Both the position numbers and the translations under genes were made by a program. A stretch of 64,000 nucleotides of DNA, from positions 8,761,501 to 8,825,500 of the forward strand of contig NZ_FNSV01000005.1 of the NCBI RefSeq assembly GCF_900105905.1. The letters run 5' to 3'. The DNA comes from Rhodococcus koreensis. Its GTDB lineage: Bacteria > Actinomycetota > Actinomycetes > Mycobacteriales > Mycobacteriaceae. The notes beneath the pieces are model-generated. The model worked only from the letters and a program-made list of their open reading frames with translations. It made no database searches and was not told where the DNA came from. Below, piece by piece: positions 61,540 to 64,000 of the stretch (its first letter is position 1; the number at the start of each line of letters is the position of its first letter).

Positions 61540-62841
61540 ATGGCCGAGATCAGCGTGAGCGCGAGCGAGGTACGTCTCGCATTGTCCAGGTTCGAAAAAT
61601 TCGCCGGATTGCACGGCGACGTCGCCGTCCCCATGCCGCTGATTCGAGGCGCCGAGGTGATAGCCGACCCGTTCGCGAACATCCGGGGTGTGCGGGCACC
61701 GGGTCTGGGAATTCCGCGGCGTCTGTGCATCGGGACCTGGCGCGGCAGGGGAGTGCGCTCCTTCGTCGCGGCGCGGTCGGGTGTCCCGGCGATTCGCGTG
61801 CGCACCCTCGGACGGGGCTCGGGAGCGGAGTTCGACGAACTGATCGTGACCGTGCCCGATGCCGTTCGCGTCGCGGCGCAGATCCGCGACGTGCTCGATG
61901 TCGAACGAGTGGGAGTACCCGAACACGAGGTGAGGTTCCGGTCCGGCGACGGCACCGTACTGACCGGCACTGTGACGGTTCCGGCGGGTGCCGAGGGCGG
62001 GCCGGCGGCGGTGATCCTCACCGGGTCCGGCCGACTCGATCGCGACGGCGACCACGCAAAGCTCCCGATCGGTGTGAGCCGTGCCCTCGCGGACGCGTTG
62101 GCTGAGAAAGGTGTCGCCTCGCTGCGATACGACAAGCGCGGGGTCGCGCACTCGGGCGGCAACTACCTGTCGGCTGGCCTGTCGGACAACATCGCGGACG
62201 CCGCTGCCGCCGTCGACTGGTTGGGCACGACAGGGGGATTCGGACGCAATTCGATCGCGGTCATCGGGCACAGCGAGGGCGCCTGCCTCGCAGTGGCGCT
62301 GGGAGCAGATCGGGGGGTCGACCCGGCGGCAGTGGTGCTTCTCGCGTGTCCGGCGGTGACGGGGCGGCAGGTGCTGCAATGGCAGTCGGGCAAGGCCGTC
62401 GACGGCCTGCCCGCTCCGGTGCGGGCGGTCCTGCGGGCACTGCGCATCGATGTGAAGGAAAGGCAACGCGCGGCGCTCGAGAAGCTGTCCCGGAGCACCA
62501 CGGACACCGCGCGGATGGGTGGTCGCCGGGTGAATGCGCGCTGGTTCCGAGAGTTTCTCGACTTCGACCCGAAACCGCTGTTGCGGGAGAACCCCGCGCC
62601 GGTCCTTGCGATCACCGGAGCCAAGGACGTGCAGGTGGACCCGGCTGATCTCACGGCGATCGCCGAACTCGTGCCCGGCCAGGTCGACACCGTCCGGGTT
62701 CCGGACCTGACGCATCTGATCCGACGTGACACGGCCCCGCCGTCGCTGCGCGCCTATCGGCGACTCGTGCGCGACGCCGTGGATCCGGAGGTGCTGTCGC
62801 TGGTGGCCGACTGGACCGCCGGCCACCTGCGGCGTGCTTGA
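61540..62841 (+). CDS. alpha/beta hydrolase with an extra N-terminal PH-like domain
   Basis: The protein has 433 residues. Residues about 1-120 (VRLALSRFEKFAGLHGD, then VPMPLIRGAEVI, and GTWRGRGVRSFVAARSGVP) look like the small PH-like domain proteins common in actinobacteria. Residues about 125-433 are a hydrolase: GHSEGA has the nucleophilic Ser, TGAKDVQVD the Asp and DLTHLIRR the His, so the triad is complete. YDKRGVAHSGG and the lid agree with the S9-like dienelactone-hydrolase type. GGGAGGG lies 8 bases before the ATG. Fusion of both domains suggests membrane or lipid association, but the substrate is not known. Confidence 0.82.
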   Translation: MAEISVSASEVRLALSRFEKFAGLHGDVAVPMPLIRGAEVIADPFANIRGVRAPGLGIPRRLCIGTWRGRGVRSFVAARSGVPAIRVRTLGRGSGAEFDELIVTVPDAVRVAAQIRDVLDVERVGVPEHEVRFRSGDGTVLTGTVTVPAGAEGGPAAVILTGSGRLDRDGDHAKLPIGVSRALADALAEKGVASLRYDKRGVAHSGGNYLSAGLSDNIADAAAAVDWLGTTGGFGRNSIAVIGHSEGACLAVALGADRGVDPAAVVLLACPAVTGRQVLQWQSGKAVDGLPAPVRAVLRALRIDVKERQRAALEKLSRSTTDTARMGGRRVNARWFREFLDFDPKPLLRENPAPVLAITGAKDVQVDPADLTAIAELVPGQVDTVRVPDLTHLIRRDTAPPSLRAYRRLVRDAVDPEVLSLVADWTAGHLRRA

Positions 62842-62863
62842 AGCAGTAGGGATCCGCCGTACG

Positions 62864-63508
62864 CTATCGGGCCGACAGGTTGTCGATGATCTGTGCGACG
62901 TGCTGGGCGCTCATCGGGCTCTCGTCGAGGGTGTCCGCGCCGGGCCGCAGTCCCGCGATCATGATCGCCATGGCCCGGCGCCACCCTGTGTCGGTGACGC
63001 CGCGGGTTGTCGCGACGACGCCGCGCACGGACCAGAAGATGAGATCCAGGTCGGCGTCGGCGGCATCCTCGCGGATGCGCCCGTGTTGCTTGGCTCGCGC
63101 CAGGAGTTCGAACAGGATCCGTCGGTACTCGTCCCGCAGAATCGTGGTCTCGTCGTCGTTCCACATACGGGACAAACATCCTCGGTTCGACGCCAGGATG
63201 GCACCGGTACCATACAGAACCTGCTCGAGGCCTTCGCCGTCCGGCGCGGACAGGGCTTCGTCGGCAAGGGCCAGGAAGTCGTCGTATACCTGGCGAACGA
63301 GCTCACTGACCAATGCATCCTTGGTGGGGAACCGGCGGTAGAGGGTGCCGATTCCGACGCCGGCGACCCGGGCGATCTCGTCGACTCCCACATCCAGGCC
63401 GCGCTCGCTGAACACGGTCGCTGCCGCGTCGAGTAGCCGCTGCCGATTCTCCGCGGCGTCGCGGCGCAGCGCCCTTTCGCTTCCCCGAACCCTCATGTCG
63501 GACTTCAT
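62864..63508 (-). CDS. TetR-family regulator
   Basis: The protein has 214 residues. The HTH is VDEIARVAGVGIGTLYRRFP, followed by TKDALVSEL. The ligand-binding half ends with MSAQHVAQIIDNLSAR. It begins in the four bases of overlap (ATGA) with the MFS gene upstream on the same strand, so it is co-transcribed with the exporter and most likely represses it. Confidence 0.9.
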   Translation of the reverse strand: MKSDMRVRGSERALRRDAAENRQRLLDAAATVFSERGLDVGVDEIARVAGVGIGTLYRRFPTKDALVSELVRQVYDDFLALADEALSAPDGEGLEQVLYGTGAILASNRGCLSRMWNDDETTILRDEYRRILFELLARAKQHGRIREDAADADLDLIFWSVRGVVATTRGVTDTGWRRAMAIMIAGLRPGADTLDESPMSAQHVAQIIDNLSAR

Positions 63509-64000
63509 TCGGATTCGTCGCCCACCAGAGTGCCTCCCGCGACCATCGCGAGTTCCGGGTGCCGCAGTGCGGCCGACTCCTCGAGACGCGTGGTCTTGTC
63601 CCGCTTCATCGCCGGGATGAACATGGCCGCAACGGCGCCGAGGCCCACTGCTGTGCCCAGCATGACGAATCCATGGGTGTAACCGGATTCCGGCGGAACT
63701 CCCGCGGACGACGCCCCCGCGGTGACAATGCTGGCCATGAGTGCAGCGCCCACAGAGCCGCCGATCGTGCGGATGTTCGCGTTCATACCGCTGGCGACAC
63801 CGGTCTGTTCGGGTGGTACCGCTGCGACGACGACATTCGACATCGCCGAGAAGGCCAGTCCGAAGCCGATCCCGATCAATGACGTGGCGAGGTAGATGTC
63901 GATCTCGGTGTCATGCGCGAACGCCACCACGAAGTAGCCGATCGCACCCACGATCGACCCTGCGATGAGCAGGACTTTCGAACCCAGTCGAGCCGCCAGG
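63505..64000 (-). CDS. MFS multidrug exporter (EmrB/QacA, 14-helix type), C-terminal part
   Basis: The gene enters from the right edge and is complete only at its 3' end. The visible part reads LAARLGSKVLLIAGSIVGAI, then GIGFGLAFSAMSN, VPPEQTGVASGMNANIRTIG and GSVGAALMASIV. The PPEQTGVASGMN segment with the R-x-x-GG-S-x-G helix is the signature near the end of DHA2-type exporters. The remaining 5' part lies beyond the window. Operon with the following TetR gene. Confidence 0.88.
   Translation of the reverse strand, partial: LAARLGSKVLLIAGSIVGAIGYFVVAFAHDTEIDIYLATSLIGIGFGLAFSAMSNVVVAAVPPEQTGVASGMNANIRTIGGSVGAALMASIVTAGASSAGVPPESGYTHGFVMLGTAVGLGAVAAMFIPAMKRDKTTRLEESAALRHPELAMVAGGTLVGDESE

Noticed and set aside
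1..64000. tRNA, rRNA, CRISPR arrays and replication origins
   Set aside because: No cloverleaf with conserved arms, rRNA segment, regularly spaced repeat array or DnaA-box cluster was found while reading both strands. This is a visual check only, not a covariance-model search.

Overview
The window is high-GC actinobacterial DNA. Long open antisense frames, GTG starts, 4-base ATGA/GTGA gene overlaps, an Lsr2-like DNA-binding domain and a very high density of acyl-CoA enzymes (four AMP-dependent or NDP-forming acyl-CoA ligases, five crotonase-fold proteins, many SDRs) point to a mycolic-acid actinomycete such as Rhodococcus, Nocardia, Gordonia or Mycobacterium. The genus is inference. No rRNA, tRNA or CRISPR array was seen.

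Layout. Bases 1-7.4 kb are a patchwork: an SDR tail, a cupin, a ParB-like remnant, an M16 peptidase, a Fic protein with its own palindromic operator, a wrecked alkyl-sulfatase-type metallo-hydrolase and a wrecked PucR-type regulator. From 7.8 to 28.1 kb lies an intact catabolic island. A tandem-TetR regulator precedes a minus-strand operon (SCP2-type thiolase, a MaoC pair, two SDRs, thiolase, crotonase, FadD) and a divergent plus-strand operon (P450, ferredoxin, thioesterase, SDR, FadD, acyl-CoA dehydrogenase, ferredoxin reductase, crotonase, CaiB/racemase). An MFS transporter follows. A 28-base motif shared by the P450 and MFS promoters suggests one regulon. The gene set is what would be needed to hydroxylate, CoA-activate, epimerise and beta-oxidise a methyl-branched, isoprenoid-like or alicyclic acid; the substrate is unknown.

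At 28.29-32.34 kb a Tn554-like element carries two tyrosine recombinases and a DUF6262-type TnpC-like protein in overlapping order. It is bounded by 29-base inverted repeats and abuts a decayed IS701 transposase. After a FUSC-family membrane protein and a PAPS-reductase-like remnant, 36-44.3 kb holds a second lipid/acyl-CoA cluster: MDR reductase, polysaccharide-deacetylase-like protein, FadD, AraC regulator, SDRs and MaoC. It includes a thiolase that has lost its active-site core and a truncated E2 acyltransferase.

From 44.4 to 53.4 kb come a drug-type MFS exporter, an operon of C45 acyltransferase, crotonase, NDP-forming acyl-CoA synthetase and crotonase, then an amino-acid permease and a convergent RpiR regulator separated by a perfect 52-bp palindrome. 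At 53.6-59 kb a membrane-anchored Lsr2-like protein sits beside a decayed aromatic (hydroxyquinol/resorcinol-type) operon, in which maleylacetate reductase and an intradiol dioxygenase have been fused by deletion; its AraC regulator and an alpha/beta hydrolase are intact. The right end holds small membrane proteins, an ArsR/SRPBCC pair with a perfect operator, a hydrolase with an extra N-terminal domain, and a TetR/MFS pair running off the edge.

Altogether the window looks like accessory DNA: about ten broken genes, plasmid-partition and IS remnants and a recombinase element surround one well-preserved catabolic island. All assignments come from reading the sequence and family knowledge; no searches were run.
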